A model generated the notes under the pieces. That model was given only the letters and a program-made list of their open reading frames with translations. It had not been told where the DNA came from and searched no databases. Below are positions 38,198-47,750 of a stretch of 64,000 nucleotides of DNA, piece by piece. Origin of the DNA: Streptococcus suis 10581 (GTDB lineage: Bacteria > Bacillota > Bacilli > Lactobacillales > Streptococcaceae); NCBI GenBank assembly GCA_000440235.1, contig ALKQ01000093.1, positions 1 through 64,000 of the forward strand. The letters are read 5' to 3'. The stretch's first letter is position 1. Every line of letters begins with the position of its first letter. A program made the position numbers and the translations under genes.

Positions 38198-38476
38198 TTA
38201 TTCTGCATCAGCTGTGTACTCAACCTTATCAATAATAGCAACAACTACCATATCAACAGGAACATTTTCTCTATTCAAGCTAACTCTAGCTGCACTGCCT
38301 GTAGTCACCATTACCTGATCACCTTCCCCAGCACCGATGCAATCTGCGACAACAACCAAAGATGGATCTGTTTGTTGTTCATTTAGTTGGCGCTCGACCA
38401 CTAAAAACTTCAATCCATTTAAGTTCTCATCTTTTCTAGTAGCCCAAAGACTCCCTTTTACTGTTCCAACAAACAT
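38198..38476 (-). CDS. eutN: EutN/PduN pentameric vertex protein
   Basis: 92 residues, EutN/CcmL fold: FVGTVKGSLWATRK, FLVVERQL, VVADCIGAGEGDQVMVTTGSA. Pentamers cap the vertices of the shell. One copy only. 28 nt before eutH. Confidence 0.94.
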   Translation of the reverse strand: MFVGTVKGSLWATRKDENLNGLKFLVVERQLNEQQTDPSLVVVADCIGAGEGDQVMVTTGSAARVSLNRENVPVDMVVVAIIDKVEYTADAE

Positions 38477-38489
38477 ACTCTCTCTCCTT

Positions 38490-39110
38490 TTATTCTATGA
38501 TTGTTATTCTACGACGATTTAGATAGTCGCGCGCCAAGGCTGTTATAATGGTTCCCTTTTCAACATGAAATACTCCATCATCTTCCAATTCTAAAGCTCT
38601 CAGCCTAGATTCTGTAATGAGTTTGACCTTCTTTGAAACATTTTTCTCAGGAGTTTGATGAATGGATTGAACCTCAATATGTTCTTGTTTCAATAAGGCT
38701 GGCAAGTCTTTCTGTAAGTAAAACTGCACACCATACTGCTCCAGTTTCAATTTTCTTTGAAGTAGTTCTTGGAAGAGTAAGTTCTTAGCTGACTGTCTAT
38801 AGCAGTCTATGGCAAATGATTCCTTTGAAACCAAGACCTTTCTACCAGCTAATAGACTATTAACAACTTCCATCTCCTCTGAACTATTGGGACAAAGCTG
38901 AGCAATTCGCAAGAGGGACTCTAAGGGCAAACCATTTGCAATGATATGCTCTGCCTCATCAATACCTTCTACAATACGATACTCTCCATCTAAGAAACCG
39001 CCTACTGATTTATCACCGATAAGATATAGACTGATTTGATGGGAACTACTATTCAGACGGTCTAGAAGGCGATTGGTAATCTCTTGAACTAAAAATTCTA
39101 AGTTATCCAT
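38490..39110 (-). CDS. pduM: PduM-like microcompartment structural protein
   Basis: 206 residues, longer than Salmonella PduM (~163). The C-terminal stretch FHVEKGTIITALARDYLNRR parallels the conserved PduM ending (VVTALARD), and the N-terminus (NLEFLVQEITNRLLDRL) is an amphipathic targeting-type helix. PduM is needed for proper compartment assembly in Salmonella. Identification rests mainly on the C-terminal motif and the position after pduL. Confidence 0.75.
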   Translation of the reverse strand: MDNLEFLVQEITNRLLDRLNSSSHQISLYLIGDKSVGGFLDGEYRIVEGIDEAEHIIANGLPLESLLRIAQLCPNSSEEMEVVNSLLAGRKVLVSKESFAIDCYRQSAKNLLFQELLQRKLKLEQYGVQFYLQKDLPALLKQEHIEVQSIHQTPEKNVSKKVKLITESRLRALELEDDGVFHVEKGTIITALARDYLNRRRITIIE

Positions 39111-39133
39111 TTTTCATCCTTTCTAAACCATCT

Positions 39134-39763
39134 CTATCCTTTTTTGATAATGCGACCACGCATTCCTTTTTTAAATCCGCAAGCATTGGCTTCATCATAG
39201 TCAATGTGCATATAAGTTGCAAACTTAGGGTGAACTCGGATGACGACATCATCAAAAATCAGCCCTCTTTCTCCCCCTACTTGTACTTGCACAATTTCCT
39301 TATTCACTACATTGGCTTTAGCAGCATCTTCTGGGGTCATATGAATATGACGTTTAGCAACAATCAATCCCTTATCCAGAGATACTACCTTACTTCCATT
39401 TATCAAGACAATCCCTGGAGTATCCTCAATCTGTCCGCTCTCTCGAATAGGAGCATTGACACCTAGCTTCAAGCAATCTGTCAACGATACTTCAACTTGT
39501 GTCGCACCACGAACAGGACCGAGTATCACCACATTTTGGAAGGAACCTTTTGGACCTAAAATTGTCAAACGTTCTTTACAAGCAAATTGTCCAGGTTGGG
39601 ATAAATCTTTGGCTTTGGTTAGAGAATAATCTTTTCCAAATAAGGTTTCTAAATCTTCTTGAGAAAGGTGGATATGGCGTCCACTCGCCTCAATTTCAAA
39701 ACTTCCTTCTAATTCATCCTGAACTCTTGTAGCAATCTTATCAATTAGCTCTTTTATTTCCAT
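39134..39763 (-). CDS. pduL: Phosphate propanoyl/acetyltransferase
   Basis: 209 residues. N-terminal targeting helix (EIKELIDKIATRVQDEL), then EASGRHIHLSQEDLETLFG and AKRHIHMTPEDA, whose His residues bind the two zinc ions of PduL. Converts acyl-CoA to acyl-phosphate and recycles CoA inside the shell. It is the only phosphotransacylase in the window, so it probably serves both acetyl- and propionyl-CoA. Confidence 0.95.
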   Translation of the reverse strand: MEIKELIDKIATRVQDELEGSFEIEASGRHIHLSQEDLETLFGKDYSLTKAKDLSQPGQFACKERLTILGPKGSFQNVVILGPVRGATQVEVSLTDCLKLGVNAPIRESGQIEDTPGIVLINGSKVVSLDKGLIVAKRHIHMTPEDAAKANVVNKEIVQVQVGGERGLIFDDVVIRVHPKFATYMHIDYDEANACGFKKGMRGRIIKKG

Positions 39764-39782
39764 TCTAATCACACCTTACCTT

Positions 39783-40427
39783 TCACTCATCCATTGTCAT
39801 CCATAGGAAAATCTGAGTAGAATGCAATAAATGAGTTAGCTTAGCCAAATATACATCATTTTCTCGAGAACCTATCAGCGATAGCTCCTGTTCAAGCGTA
39901 GCTAAGGCTATGTAAGTTTCGTACAGAGCTAGTTTCCAGTTAGTTACAGCACAGGTTAAGGAAAGCTTTGTAAAATCCAGTTCCCTTTGCTGACTGTATT
40001 CATCCAGTTCTGTCACCGACGGTAGTAGTTCATCATAATCGTGAAGTTCATCCAATATCTGACCAGATACTATACCTTCAATCATTGTCAATACTTTGCT
40101 AACTTTCTCAAATTTTGATTGTTCGAATGAAAGATAGAGTTCACGTTTACTTTTAAGAAAATGTGGATAAAGTGTCGTTAGACGAAACAATATTGGATAG
40201 ATTGCTGAATCTTCTAAAGTAGTTACTTTTTGATGTATCGCTTGTGGAGATGTCGTAAGTTGCTGATTATTGGAACGCGTTTGGACCACTCGAATATGAT
40301 GGTCATTCAAGTAACTTCTTGCTGATGGAGTCAGTTTTTCATGTTCACCTAACTGGAAAACTCCTCCGTCAGCAATAGAAAGCTCCTTGAGCAGCTTTCT
40401 AATCTTTACTTCTGTAAAAACCGACAT
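39783..40427 (-). CDS. eutT: EutT-type cobalamin adenosyltransferase
   Basis: 214 residues. The N-terminal domain (LTPSARSYLNDHHIRVV) is the EutT entry motif, followed by an all-helical region. The HxxxCC metal motif of enteric EutT is absent; this fits the Firmicute class typified by Listeria that does not need the metal. Makes AdoCbl for the lyase. A second, PduO-type transferase is encoded at 60086. Confidence 0.82.
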   Translation of the reverse strand: MSVFTEVKIRKLLKELSIADGGVFQLGEHEKLTPSARSYLNDHHIRVVQTRSNNQQLTTSPQAIHQKVTTLEDSAIYPILFRLTTLYPHFLKSKRELYLSFEQSKFEKVSKVLTMIEGIVSGQILDELHDYDELLPSVTELDEYSQQRELDFTKLSLTCAVTNWKLALYETYIALATLEQELSLIGSRENDVYLAKLTHLLHSTQIFLWMTMDE

Positions 40428-40459
40428 ACACTCACATCCTTTAACGATTTTTTAATCAA

Positions 40460-40497
40460 CTGGCTACCCAAATCCTTTTACACATCTAGGTAGCCAG
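40460..40497 (-). promoter_or_regulatory. Intercistronic hairpin between eutM and eutT
   Basis: CTGGCTACC and GGTAGCCAG form a perfect 9-bp stem with a 20-nt loop; the 3' flank on the minus strand (TTGATTAAAAAATC) lacks a T run. It is unlikely to be a normal terminator and may protect the abundant shell mRNA or mark a processing point. Confidence 0.55.
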
Positions 40498-40509
40498 TAC
40501 ACTTATTCG

Positions 40510-40785
40510 CTATTTTGGTAAAATTACTTCTACTTCTGAATGTGGACGTGGAATGACGTGTACAGATACTAATTCACCAACATTTTCTGCTGCTGCTGCA
40601 CCAGCATCTGTCGCTGCTTTAACTGCGCCAACATCTCCGCGAACCAAGACAGTCACCAAACCACCACCAACTTGTTCTTTACCTACAAGGGTAACGTTTG
40701 CTGCTTTGACCATTGCATCTGCTGCTTCGATTGCGCCAACCAAGCCGCGTGTTTCTACCATTCCTAATGCGTTTGCGTTTGCCAT
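40510..40785 (-). CDS. eutM: BMC hexameric shell protein, second copy
   Basis: 91 residues, single BMC domain. [24 protein letters not shown] and [14 protein letters not shown] are canonical; the pore motif QVGGGL matches EutM more than PduA (which has GSG). Nearly identical to the upstream copy except for the first residues and the missing acidic tail. GGAGG precedes the ATG. Major shell facet protein. Confidence 0.93.
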   Translation of the reverse strand: MANANALGMVETRGLVGAIEAADAMVKAANVTLVGKEQVGGGLVTVLVRGDVGAVKAATDAGAAAAENVGELVSVHVIPRPHSEVEVILPK

Positions 40786-40804
40786 TGTTATTTCCTCCGA
40801 TTTT

Positions 40805-41098
40805 TTATTCTTCTTCTTTTTTAGCTTGAGGTAAAATTACTTCTACTTCTGAATGTGGACGTGGGATAACGTGTACAGATACTAATTCACCAACGTTTTC
40901 TGCTGCTGCTGCACCAGCATCTGTCGCAGCTTTAACCGCACCAACATCACCACGAACCAAGACAGTCACCAAACCACCACCAACTTGTTCTTTACCTACA
41001 AGGGTAACGTTTGCTGCTTTGACCATTGCATCTGCTGCTTCGATTGCGCCAACCAAGCCGCGTGTTTCTACCATTCCTAATGCATTTGCACTTGCCAT
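40805..41098 (-). CDS. eutM: BMC hexameric shell protein, first copy
   Basis: 97 residues. Same BMC core as the following gene, ending in QAKKEEE, a short charged tail absent from the other copy. I start at 41098 (MASANALG) since the GGAGG at about 41109 serves it; a frame to 41113 would start inside that site. 19 nt separate it from the second copy, and it follows eutE. Confidence 0.93.
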   Translation of the reverse strand: MASANALGMVETRGLVGAIEAADAMVKAANVTLVGKEQVGGGLVTVLVRGDVGAVKAATDAGAAAAENVGELVSVHVIPRPHSEVEVILPQAKKEEE

Positions 41099-41123
41099 TG
41101 TTATGACCTCCAAAATTTATTTT

Positions 41124-42629
41124 TTATTGACCTAATTTAGCTAATACTTGTTTTACAAGTAATTCAACAAGCTCATCTTCGTTGGTACTTGAAGTTGGAC
41201 CTGAGCTTATATTTGTATCAGTTGTTGTCCCTCTATAACTATCCATTAGATTTTCAGCTTTTAAGAAATCTGTGTATTCAGATGTTCCGTAAGCGACACG
41301 ACGGATGTTATAAAGATTGTGTGGACTAACGTTATCAGATGTGGCACTTCCTCCGACTGCCCCACAGCCTAAGGTAAAGGCTGGGAACAAACCTGTTGTG
41401 CCACCAACACCACCAAGAGCTGCAGGTGTATTGACTAATAGACGGGAAACTGGTTTTTTCAGGGCGAACTCACGAATAATCTCATCATTCTTAGAGTGGA
41501 TGGATAGGGTATGTCCAACCCCTTCATGATGCAGAATTTTAATACTTAAATCACAGGCTTCTTCCCATGTTTTTACCGTATAGAAACCAAGAATTGGAGC
41601 CAATTTTTCCATAGAATATGGTGCATCTTTTCCAACTCTACACTCTTCTGCAATCAAGACTCTTGCGTCAGCCGGTACAGAGATACCTGCCCGCTCAGCG
41701 ATGATTTGAGGTGTCTTACCAACCATTTTCGGATTCATTGCACCGCTTGGAAGAATGATAAATTCTCCCAATTTTTTAGCATCAGCAGGCGGTAAGAAGT
41801 AAGCACCTTGCTTTTTAAATTCTGCGATAACAATGTCTTTCATGTCCTCTTCAACAATGACAGATTGCTCAGAGGCACAAATCACACCATTATCAAAGGT
41901 TTTAGACTCAATAATATGACGAACAGCTGTTGGAATATCCGCACTCCGTTCGATAAAGGCTGGTCCATTACCAGGTCCTACACCAATCGCAGGAGTTCCA
42001 GATGAATAAGCTGCTTTTACCATAGCAGTACCACCCGTTGCCAAAATAAGATTTGTATCTTTGTGGCGCATGAGCTCATTAGTTGCCGCAATGGAAGTTT
42101 TTTCGATAACACTGATGGCTCCATCTGGACAGCCAGCTGTTTTAGCAGCGCGTTTAATAATTTCCACTGTTTCAACAATGCACTTCAAGGCGCTTGGGTG
42201 TGGAGAAAATACAATACTGTTTCCAGCCTTCAAGGAGATGAGGGCTTTATACATGACAGTAGAGGTCGGGTTTGTCGAAGGAATCAGACCAGCAATCACA
42301 CCAACTGGTACACCAACTTCGATAATCTTTTTCTCTGTATCTTCGCGCAAGATACCTACAGTCTTCATATTCTTGATATGCTCCAGAAGCACCTTTGAAG
42401 CCACTGTATTTTTGATAACTTTATCCTGCCAGCGACCAAATCCAGTTTCTTCAACAGCCATCTTAGCCAGTCGTTCACGCTCATCGTAACAAGCTTTTGC
42501 AACGACTTTGACAATCGTATCAATCTGTTCTTGGGACATCTGCGCTAGTTCACGTTGAGCATTTTTTGCTTGGCGAACAAGGTTGCGAACTTCCTGTATT
42601 GATACTAAATCCTTATCTTCTAAGTACAT
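41124..42629 (-). CDS. eutE: CoA-acylating aldehyde dehydrogenase
   Basis: 501 residues. Converts acetaldehyde or propionaldehyde plus CoA to acyl-CoA with NAD. Catalytic Cys in NGVICASEQSV (residue ~250), GLIPSTNPTSTVM and GVGPGNGPAFIE are present. The C-terminus (NEDELVELLVKQVLAKLG) is an amphipathic targeting-type helix after a Ser/Thr/Gly linker; PduP usually has it at the N-terminus. Only aldehyde dehydrogenase in the cluster, so it likely serves both pathways. Confidence 0.94.
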   Translation of the reverse strand: MYLEDKDLVSIQEVRNLVRQAKNAQRELAQMSQEQIDTIVKVVAKACYDERERLAKMAVEETGFGRWQDKVIKNTVASKVLLEHIKNMKTVGILREDTEKKIIEVGVPVGVIAGLIPSTNPTSTVMYKALISLKAGNSIVFSPHPSALKCIVETVEIIKRAAKTAGCPDGAISVIEKTSIAATNELMRHKDTNLILATGGTAMVKAAYSSGTPAIGVGPGNGPAFIERSADIPTAVRHIIESKTFDNGVICASEQSVIVEEDMKDIVIAEFKKQGAYFLPPADAKKLGEFIILPSGAMNPKMVGKTPQIIAERAGISVPADARVLIAEECRVGKDAPYSMEKLAPILGFYTVKTWEEACDLSIKILHHEGVGHTLSIHSKNDEIIREFALKKPVSRLLVNTPAALGGVGGTTGLFPAFTLGCGAVGGSATSDNVSPHNLYNIRRVAYGTSEYTDFLKAENLMDSYRGTTTDTNISSGPTSSTNEDELVELLVKQVLAKLGQ

Positions 42630-42635
42630 TCAGTA

Positions 42636-43298
42636 TTACTCCTTTCTAGAGAGTTCCATCAAGGCTTGGACAAGCTGACGCTTGTTAGCAAATTTTATTT
42701 CTTTTTTGCTTAATTGAATATCTTTTTCACGGTAGGCAATGCTTCTGAGTTTGACAACTTTTAATTTTTCCAGCTCTGTTTGTGAAAACTTAGGAACAAA
42801 AGCTGTTTCGACCGCTTCCTCTTCTATGCTTGTAGGCATTTCTGCTACTTCCGTAGTTTCAGTAGCTTCTTCATTAACTAGCTCTGTCCTTTCTGATGGC
42901 TCAGGGCTCGCTACAAGATTTGCAGAAACAACAACCTCTTCCTTCGATTGTGCGAGAGGTACAGCTTGCTCTACGGCAATAGCTCGCTCTTCGACTGGAA
43001 GAGGCTCTTCTTTATTGAGTTTCTTCTCAGCCCTGATCAATTTTTCAGTCTGCTCATCCATGCTAGCAATGACATGGCTACCACGATAAAAAGATTTATT
43101 TTCGAGTTCTGCGACTGCAGCAGCTACTGCTGCTTTTACAGCGCCAACATCTCCTGTAATATGTACGGTATTCAAACCAGATTTGATTTTCTCAATATTG
43201 ATAATGGAGACATTGGCTGCTTTTACAGCTATATCGGCAGCTACAACAGCACCTAGATACCCTCTTACTTCAATTAGTCCTAGTGCTCTTTTAGCCAT
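42636..43298 (-). CDS. pduK: PduK/EutK-like shell protein with C-terminal extension
   Basis: 220 residues. Residues 1-90 are a BMC domain (RALGLIEVRGYLGAVVAADI), 95-170 an acidic Val/Thr/Glu-rich linker, and 175-220 a Lys-rich module (LRSIAYREKDIQLSKKEI..NKRQLVQALMEL) that resembles a SAP-like helix-extended-helix. E. coli EutK has a helix-turn-helix at the same position. It may link the shell to nucleic acid or other cell structures; this is inference. Confidence 0.8.
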   Translation of the reverse strand: MAKRALGLIEVRGYLGAVVAADIAVKAANVSIINIEKIKSGLNTVHITGDVGAVKAAVAAAVAELENKSFYRGSHVIASMDEQTEKLIRAEKKLNKEEPLPVEERAIAVEQAVPLAQSKEEVVVSANLVASPEPSERTELVNEEATETTEVAEMPTSIEEEAVETAFVPKFSQTELEKLKVVKLRSIAYREKDIQLSKKEIKFANKRQLVQALMELSRKE

Positions 43299-43310
43299 CT
43301 AATCCCCCTT

Positions 43311-43964
43311 TTAATAATTCTTAGGATTGCTTGCAATAGAGATAACTGTTCTTGCAAAGGCATCACAGGCAGCCCTACAAGCTGATTGAGAACCCACTAG
43401 AAGACCTCCAGCAAAGTTTGTTTCGCTTGGCGGACCATAGAAGGCACCAATGGTCACATCTGAAGCTTTCAAAGCTGCATCAAGTCCAACCATGGCTTCG
43501 GCTGGCGGTGCAATCAAGTAGGCAATGGCGGTTCCTTCATCTGCATTTGCACCTTGTGAAAGATATGAACCCGCACGGGAAACACAATGAGCAAAATATG
43601 GGATAGTATTGTCATCATTAGCACTATAGAAGCTTGCGCCATTTTCAATTTCATAAATGGCAACATCCAAGCCACTCCGAACTTCTTCCGGAGTTGGACC
43701 TGCTAAGATACCAATGACTTCACCAGCCAATTTAGTTGATGCATTCCCAGCACCCGCGTACATACTTCTAGCGTAAACCACTTCCACATCGGCAGACTTG
43801 GTTGCTTCATCCAGTGCAACATAGGTTACGTCATCACAATCTGAAGTAATAATTCCCAAACTTCGATGATGAGGTTTTAACTCCAAAGAAGCAGCCAGAC
43901 TGGCATCAACATTGGAAATAAGTAGAGCACTAAGAACAGATGCTCCCAAACGTTCGTTTATCAC
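43311..43964 (-). CDS. eutL: EutL trimeric shell protein
   Basis: 217 residues, two BMC domains (pseudohexamer) with the typical EutL stretches PHHRSLGIITSDCDDVTYVALDEATK and GAFYGPPSETNFAGGLLVGS. The gated central pore is thought to pass cofactors. 16 nt after eutC. Confidence 0.95.
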   Translation of the reverse strand: MINERLGASVLSALLISNVDASLAASLELKPHHRSLGIITSDCDDVTYVALDEATKSADVEVVYARSMYAGAGNASTKLAGEVIGILAGPTPEEVRSGLDVAIYEIENGASFYSANDDNTIPYFAHCVSRAGSYLSQGANADEGTAIAYLIAPPAEAMVGLDAALKASDVTIGAFYGPPSETNFAGGLLVGSQSACRAACDAFARTVISIASNPKNY

Positions 43965-43979
43965 AATAGGACCTCCTTT

Positions 43980-44873
43980 TTATTTCAAATCAACACCTGA
44001 TTTTTTATTGTCCAAAATCTTTTTAATGATTTCCGCAACATATGCCCCTGCCTCTACCGCCGGAGTTCCACCTTTGTGAATATTGGATACAACAGTCCGA
44101 CGTGATTCTGGCATCCCCATCGTTGGTCTATAGGCCAAGTAGGCACTCATAGATTCTGCTGTTACCAATCCTGGACGTTCGCCAATCAAGATACAAACAA
44201 CTTCTGCACCTGTCAATTCTGCAATATGGTCCATGGCACCAACCCGTGAGTGTTTGATAAAGAGTACTTCGTCGAATTCTAGACCAAACATTTTCAAACC
44301 TTGCTTCAAAGCTGGAAGGAAATCTCTTACGTTTGCTTCAATGGCTGACGAGCTCAATCCATCACCGACAACAATTTGAACTTTGGCATTCTTCTTACAG
44401 CTGTTTTTGATAATTTCCTGCTGATCTTCTGGGAAAATTCTTCCCAAATCAGGTCGAGTTAGGTACTCATCCTTAGAAGAAGCCTTGGTATGGACAGGAA
44501 TAAAGCCCATCTCTTTGACAAAATCTTCTGCGACATAGGAGAATACTGCGTCTTGAGCTGCAGCATGGTCTGCTCTAAAGCGCAGAATTGTTTGTGTTTT
44601 ATAGCGATTTCCTGCTCTCCACAAACCTAAACGAGCTGGCGTAAATTGTTTAATCTTGCGATAAGCCTCTTCATTGATCGCGTTTGGAATAAGGAATTGT
44701 TTCTGAATATCCACCTCGGTAATATCAGGAATGATTCCATCTTCAATTTGGCTATCTTCTTGCTTCGGTTGATGTGAAGAGGAAGGCGTGTCCATTTTTT
44801 CTGGTACAACTGGCGTTTCAGTTATTTCATTCAAAATGGAACGAATCATTTCTTTTAATTCTAGTTCATTCAC
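43980..44873 (-). CDS. eutC: Ethanolamine ammonia-lyase small subunit
   Basis: 297 residues. N-terminal targeting-type helix ([16 protein letters not shown]), a Pro/Ser linker, then the cobalamin-binding small subunit: [69 protein letters not shown]. Forms the lyase with EutB. 12 nt after eutB. Confidence 0.97.
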   Translation of the reverse strand: MNELELKEMIRSILNEITETPVVPEKMDTPSSSHQPKQEDSQIEDGIIPDITEVDIQKQFLIPNAINEEAYRKIKQFTPARLGLWRAGNRYKTQTILRFRADHAAAQDAVFSYVAEDFVKEMGFIPVHTKASSKDEYLTRPDLGRIFPEDQQEIIKNSCKKNAKVQIVVGDGLSSSAIEANVRDFLPALKQGLKMFGLEFDEVLFIKHSRVGAMDHIAELTGAEVVCILIGERPGLVTAESMSAYLAYRPTMGMPESRRTVVSNIHKGGTPAVEAGAYVAEIIKKILDNKKSGVDLK

Positions 44874-44885
44874 AGTAACTTCCTC

Positions 44886-46259
44886 CTATATTTTTGACTT
44901 CATAAAGACAGAGCCATCACCACCAATTTCAGTCAGATGACCATCTTTCATCAAGCCCATATTTTCCATCCAGATTTCAAATTCTTTGATTGGACGCTTG
45001 CCTAACAAGTCACGCATGGTAGCGGTTTCATGATAGCCAGTTGTTTGGTAGTTCAACATGATGTCATCACCATGTGGAATAGCCATGATATAGTTGACAC
45101 CTGCAGCACCGAGGAGAACAAGTAGGTTTTCAGCATCGTTTTGATCAGCTTTCATGTGGTTGGTGTAACAGATATCACATCCCATTGAAATACCTGTCAA
45201 TTTACCCATGAAGTGGTCTTCCAAACCTGCACGAATAACTTGTTTGGAATCGTATAGGTACTCTGGACCAATGAAACCAACTACAGTATTAACAAGGAAT
45301 GGATCGAAACGTTTTGCAAAACCATAACAACGTGCTTCCATAGTTACTTGGTCAGCTCCATGATGGGCATCTGAGGACAATTCTGATCCCTGACCTGTTT
45401 CAAAGTACATAACGTTTGGACCTGCTGCTGTACCTACTTTCAAGGCTGTATCACGAGCCTCTTGGATGATTTTAGCATCAAAACCAAATGCTGTATTTCC
45501 TTTCTCAGATCCAGCAATAGACTGGAAGACCAATCCTGTCGGAGCTCCCTGATTCATGGCCTCAATTTGTGTCGTTACATGGGCCAGCACGCAATGCTGA
45601 GTTGGAATTTTATATTCTTCAATAAAGTCATTGAACTTATGCAAAATCCGTTTGGTACTTTCTACCGAATCATCAACAGGGTTCAAACCAAGCAAGGCAT
45701 CTCCACAGCCATAAGCAAAGCCTTCCATTGTTGAAGCCATGATTCCATCAGGATCATCCGTCGTGTGGTTAGGCTGCAAGCGAGATGAGAAGGTACCTGG
45801 AACACCAATGGTAGTATTTGCAGTCTTAGTAATGACAATCTTTTGCGCTGCTACAATCAAGTCTAAGTTTGTCATGAGCTTAGCAACTGCTGCAACCATT
45901 TCTGAAGTTAAACCACGTGACAGCCATTGAATATCAATATTTGTTGTTTTATTATCAAGAATCCACTCACGCAGTTCTTCAACCGTCCAGTTTTTGATTT
46001 TTTCATAGGTTCGAAGATTAACATCGTCAATGATAATACGCGTTACTTCATCCTCTTCATAAGGAACAACTGGGTTATTAAACAAATCAGAAAGTTTGAG
46101 CTGAGCCAAAACAACCTTAGCTGCTACACGTTCTTCTGCAGACTCTGCGGCAACGCCAGCCAAATGATCTCCTGATTTGAATTCATTAGCCTTGGCCAAG
46201 ACTTCTTTAACAGAATGAAATTCATAGACTCGACCAAATAACTTCGTTTTTAATATCAT
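44886..46259 (-). CDS. eutB: Ethanolamine ammonia-lyase large subunit
   Basis: 457 residues, standard length. Splits ethanolamine to acetaldehyde and ammonia using AdoCbl. RLQPNHTTDDPDGIMASTMEG, YFETGQGSELSSDAHHGADQ and GMGCDICYTNHMKAD-like GISMGCDICYTNHMKADQ are conserved barrel motifs. Between eutA and eutC. Confidence 0.97.
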   Translation of the reverse strand: MILKTKLFGRVYEFHSVKEVLAKANEFKSGDHLAGVAAESAEERVAAKVVLAQLKLSDLFNNPVVPYEEDEVTRIIIDDVNLRTYEKIKNWTVEELREWILDNKTTNIDIQWLSRGLTSEMVAAVAKLMTNLDLIVAAQKIVITKTANTTIGVPGTFSSRLQPNHTTDDPDGIMASTMEGFAYGCGDALLGLNPVDDSVESTKRILHKFNDFIEEYKIPTQHCVLAHVTTQIEAMNQGAPTGLVFQSIAGSEKGNTAFGFDAKIIQEARDTALKVGTAAGPNVMYFETGQGSELSSDAHHGADQVTMEARCYGFAKRFDPFLVNTVVGFIGPEYLYDSKQVIRAGLEDHFMGKLTGISMGCDICYTNHMKADQNDAENLLVLLGAAGVNYIMAIPHGDDIMLNYQTTGYHETATMRDLLGKRPIKEFEIWMENMGLMKDGHLTEIGGDGSVFMKSKI

Positions 46260-46289
46260 TAAATTTATCCTCCTTTTGATATTGACTAC

Positions 46290-47723
46290 TTAACTAAATA
46301 CGAGGGTTTTTACAACGACTGGTAAAACCGACCCTTCGATTAGCGGATTGCCAATATCAATGTAATCTCCATTTTGCACATCAACTGAATCGATACAAAC
46401 AAAGGGATAATCTTTAGGCAACAATGCAAACAAGCTTTGACCAAGTACCTTTGCCATGTCTTCCTTGACAACAACCAACAAAGGAATTCCTCGGTCAATA
46501 CTATCTTTCATCCCTTCCAGAATAGCCTGAGCATATTCTTGTACCCTGACAAAACTTGGACTCTTTATACCATCTAAGGCCAGCGCTAATTCCTGCACTT
46601 CATTTTCAAGCATGAACCAACGGCTTTTTTCCTTAATAGCTTCTGCCAGCATTTGCTTAGATCCCATCTCATCTTGACTAGATAATTTTAAAACTGGGAT
46701 ATTCTTGATTGGCAAAATTTTCGAAATGTAGGTAATCGTGCTCCCACTTACCTCTGTCGTATGACTACCAGCACCAACTACTGTAGCCCGAATGGTTTCA
46801 ACTGACTCAATTACCTTCTTGTCTGAAAATATTTTCGATTGTGCTAGCGCTTTTCCAAGTAGTATCCCTATATCACCATAGTGAAAATCACTAACAGAAG
46901 GATCTGCTTGGAAAATAGCATCAGCTACTCCCCCTGAGAACGAAACACACTTGACAGGATAATCTAGTTTCAAACCATGATTAGTCTGAAGTAACTCATA
47001 GTATGGACTATTTGTATCTAGACCCAAACTTTGCTCCAGTACAGATACTAAAATACCTATTAAGCGTTCTAAATCTGGACCATTAAGTGGAGCCCCTACT
47101 GCCAATTGTAATTTTTCTTTGCTAATAATTTCTTGGAGTTTTGGAGCAATATAGGTAATTTTGTGACTATTAGGTTCAATTTTCACAAGCCTGCCACCAA
47201 TATCAAAGCACGCTGTATCAATCAAATCACCCTCTCGGTAAACAGAGATATTGGATGTTCCACCACCAATATCAATATTTGCTACAGAAGTGTGATGTTC
47301 CTGAGAGTACTGATAGCTACCAGCTCCCTTTCCAGAGATAATACTCTCTAAGTCTGGACCGGCAGTAGCAACAACAAAATCACCAGCATAGCCACTCAAA
47401 GCCTCTAAGACTTGACTAGCATTATCCTTTCTTGCTGTTTCACCAGTTATGATGACAGCCCCCATCTGAATCATATCTTTAGAAATACCTGCTTTTTGGT
47501 ATTCCAATCTGACAAATTCTTTTATAGACTCAACATCTATCAAAAGATTTTCAAAGATGGGAGTAAAGATAATTTCACTCCTATATAGAACCTTCTTATC
47601 TGTTATATAGACACGTGGAATAGTGAAAACGGAGGCAATATTCTCCACAGTCAATTCAGATAACACCAGTTGGGTCGTAGCAGTACCAATATCAATGCCA
47701 ACACTTAAAATCTTATCGGACAT
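46290..47723 (-). CDS. eutA: Ethanolamine ammonia-lyase reactivating factor
   Basis: 477 residues, ASKHA fold: [18 protein letters not shown] and [20 protein letters not shown]-dependent release of damaged cobalamin from EutBC. I start at 47723 (MSDKIL), preceded by GGAGGTAAGG. First gene after the regulated leader at 47751-47898. Confidence 0.95.
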   Translation of the reverse strand: MSDKILSVGIDIGTATTQLVLSELTVENIASVFTIPRVYITDKKVLYRSEIIFTPIFENLLIDVESIKEFVRLEYQKAGISKDMIQMGAVIITGETARKDNASQVLEALSGYAGDFVVATAGPDLESIISGKGAGSYQYSQEHHTSVANIDIGGGTSNISVYREGDLIDTACFDIGGRLVKIEPNSHKITYIAPKLQEIISKEKLQLAVGAPLNGPDLERLIGILVSVLEQSLGLDTNSPYYELLQTNHGLKLDYPVKCVSFSGGVADAIFQADPSVSDFHYGDIGILLGKALAQSKIFSDKKVIESVETIRATVVGAGSHTTEVSGSTITYISKILPIKNIPVLKLSSQDEMGSKQMLAEAIKEKSRWFMLENEVQELALALDGIKSPSFVRVQEYAQAILEGMKDSIDRGIPLLVVVKEDMAKVLGQSLFALLPKDYPFVCIDSVDVQNGDYIDIGNPLIEGSVLPVVVKTLVFS

Positions 47724-47750
47724 CACCTTACCTCCAAAAAAAGACACTTA

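Noticed and set aside
40510..41098. Assembly duplication of eutM
   Set aside because: The copies differ at several synonymous sites and at their ends, and each has its own ribosome binding site, so they are true paralogues.
42739..43089. Plus-strand 116-codon Ser-rich frame
   Set aside because: Antisense of the Glu/Thr-rich linker of the PduK-like gene; composition effect.
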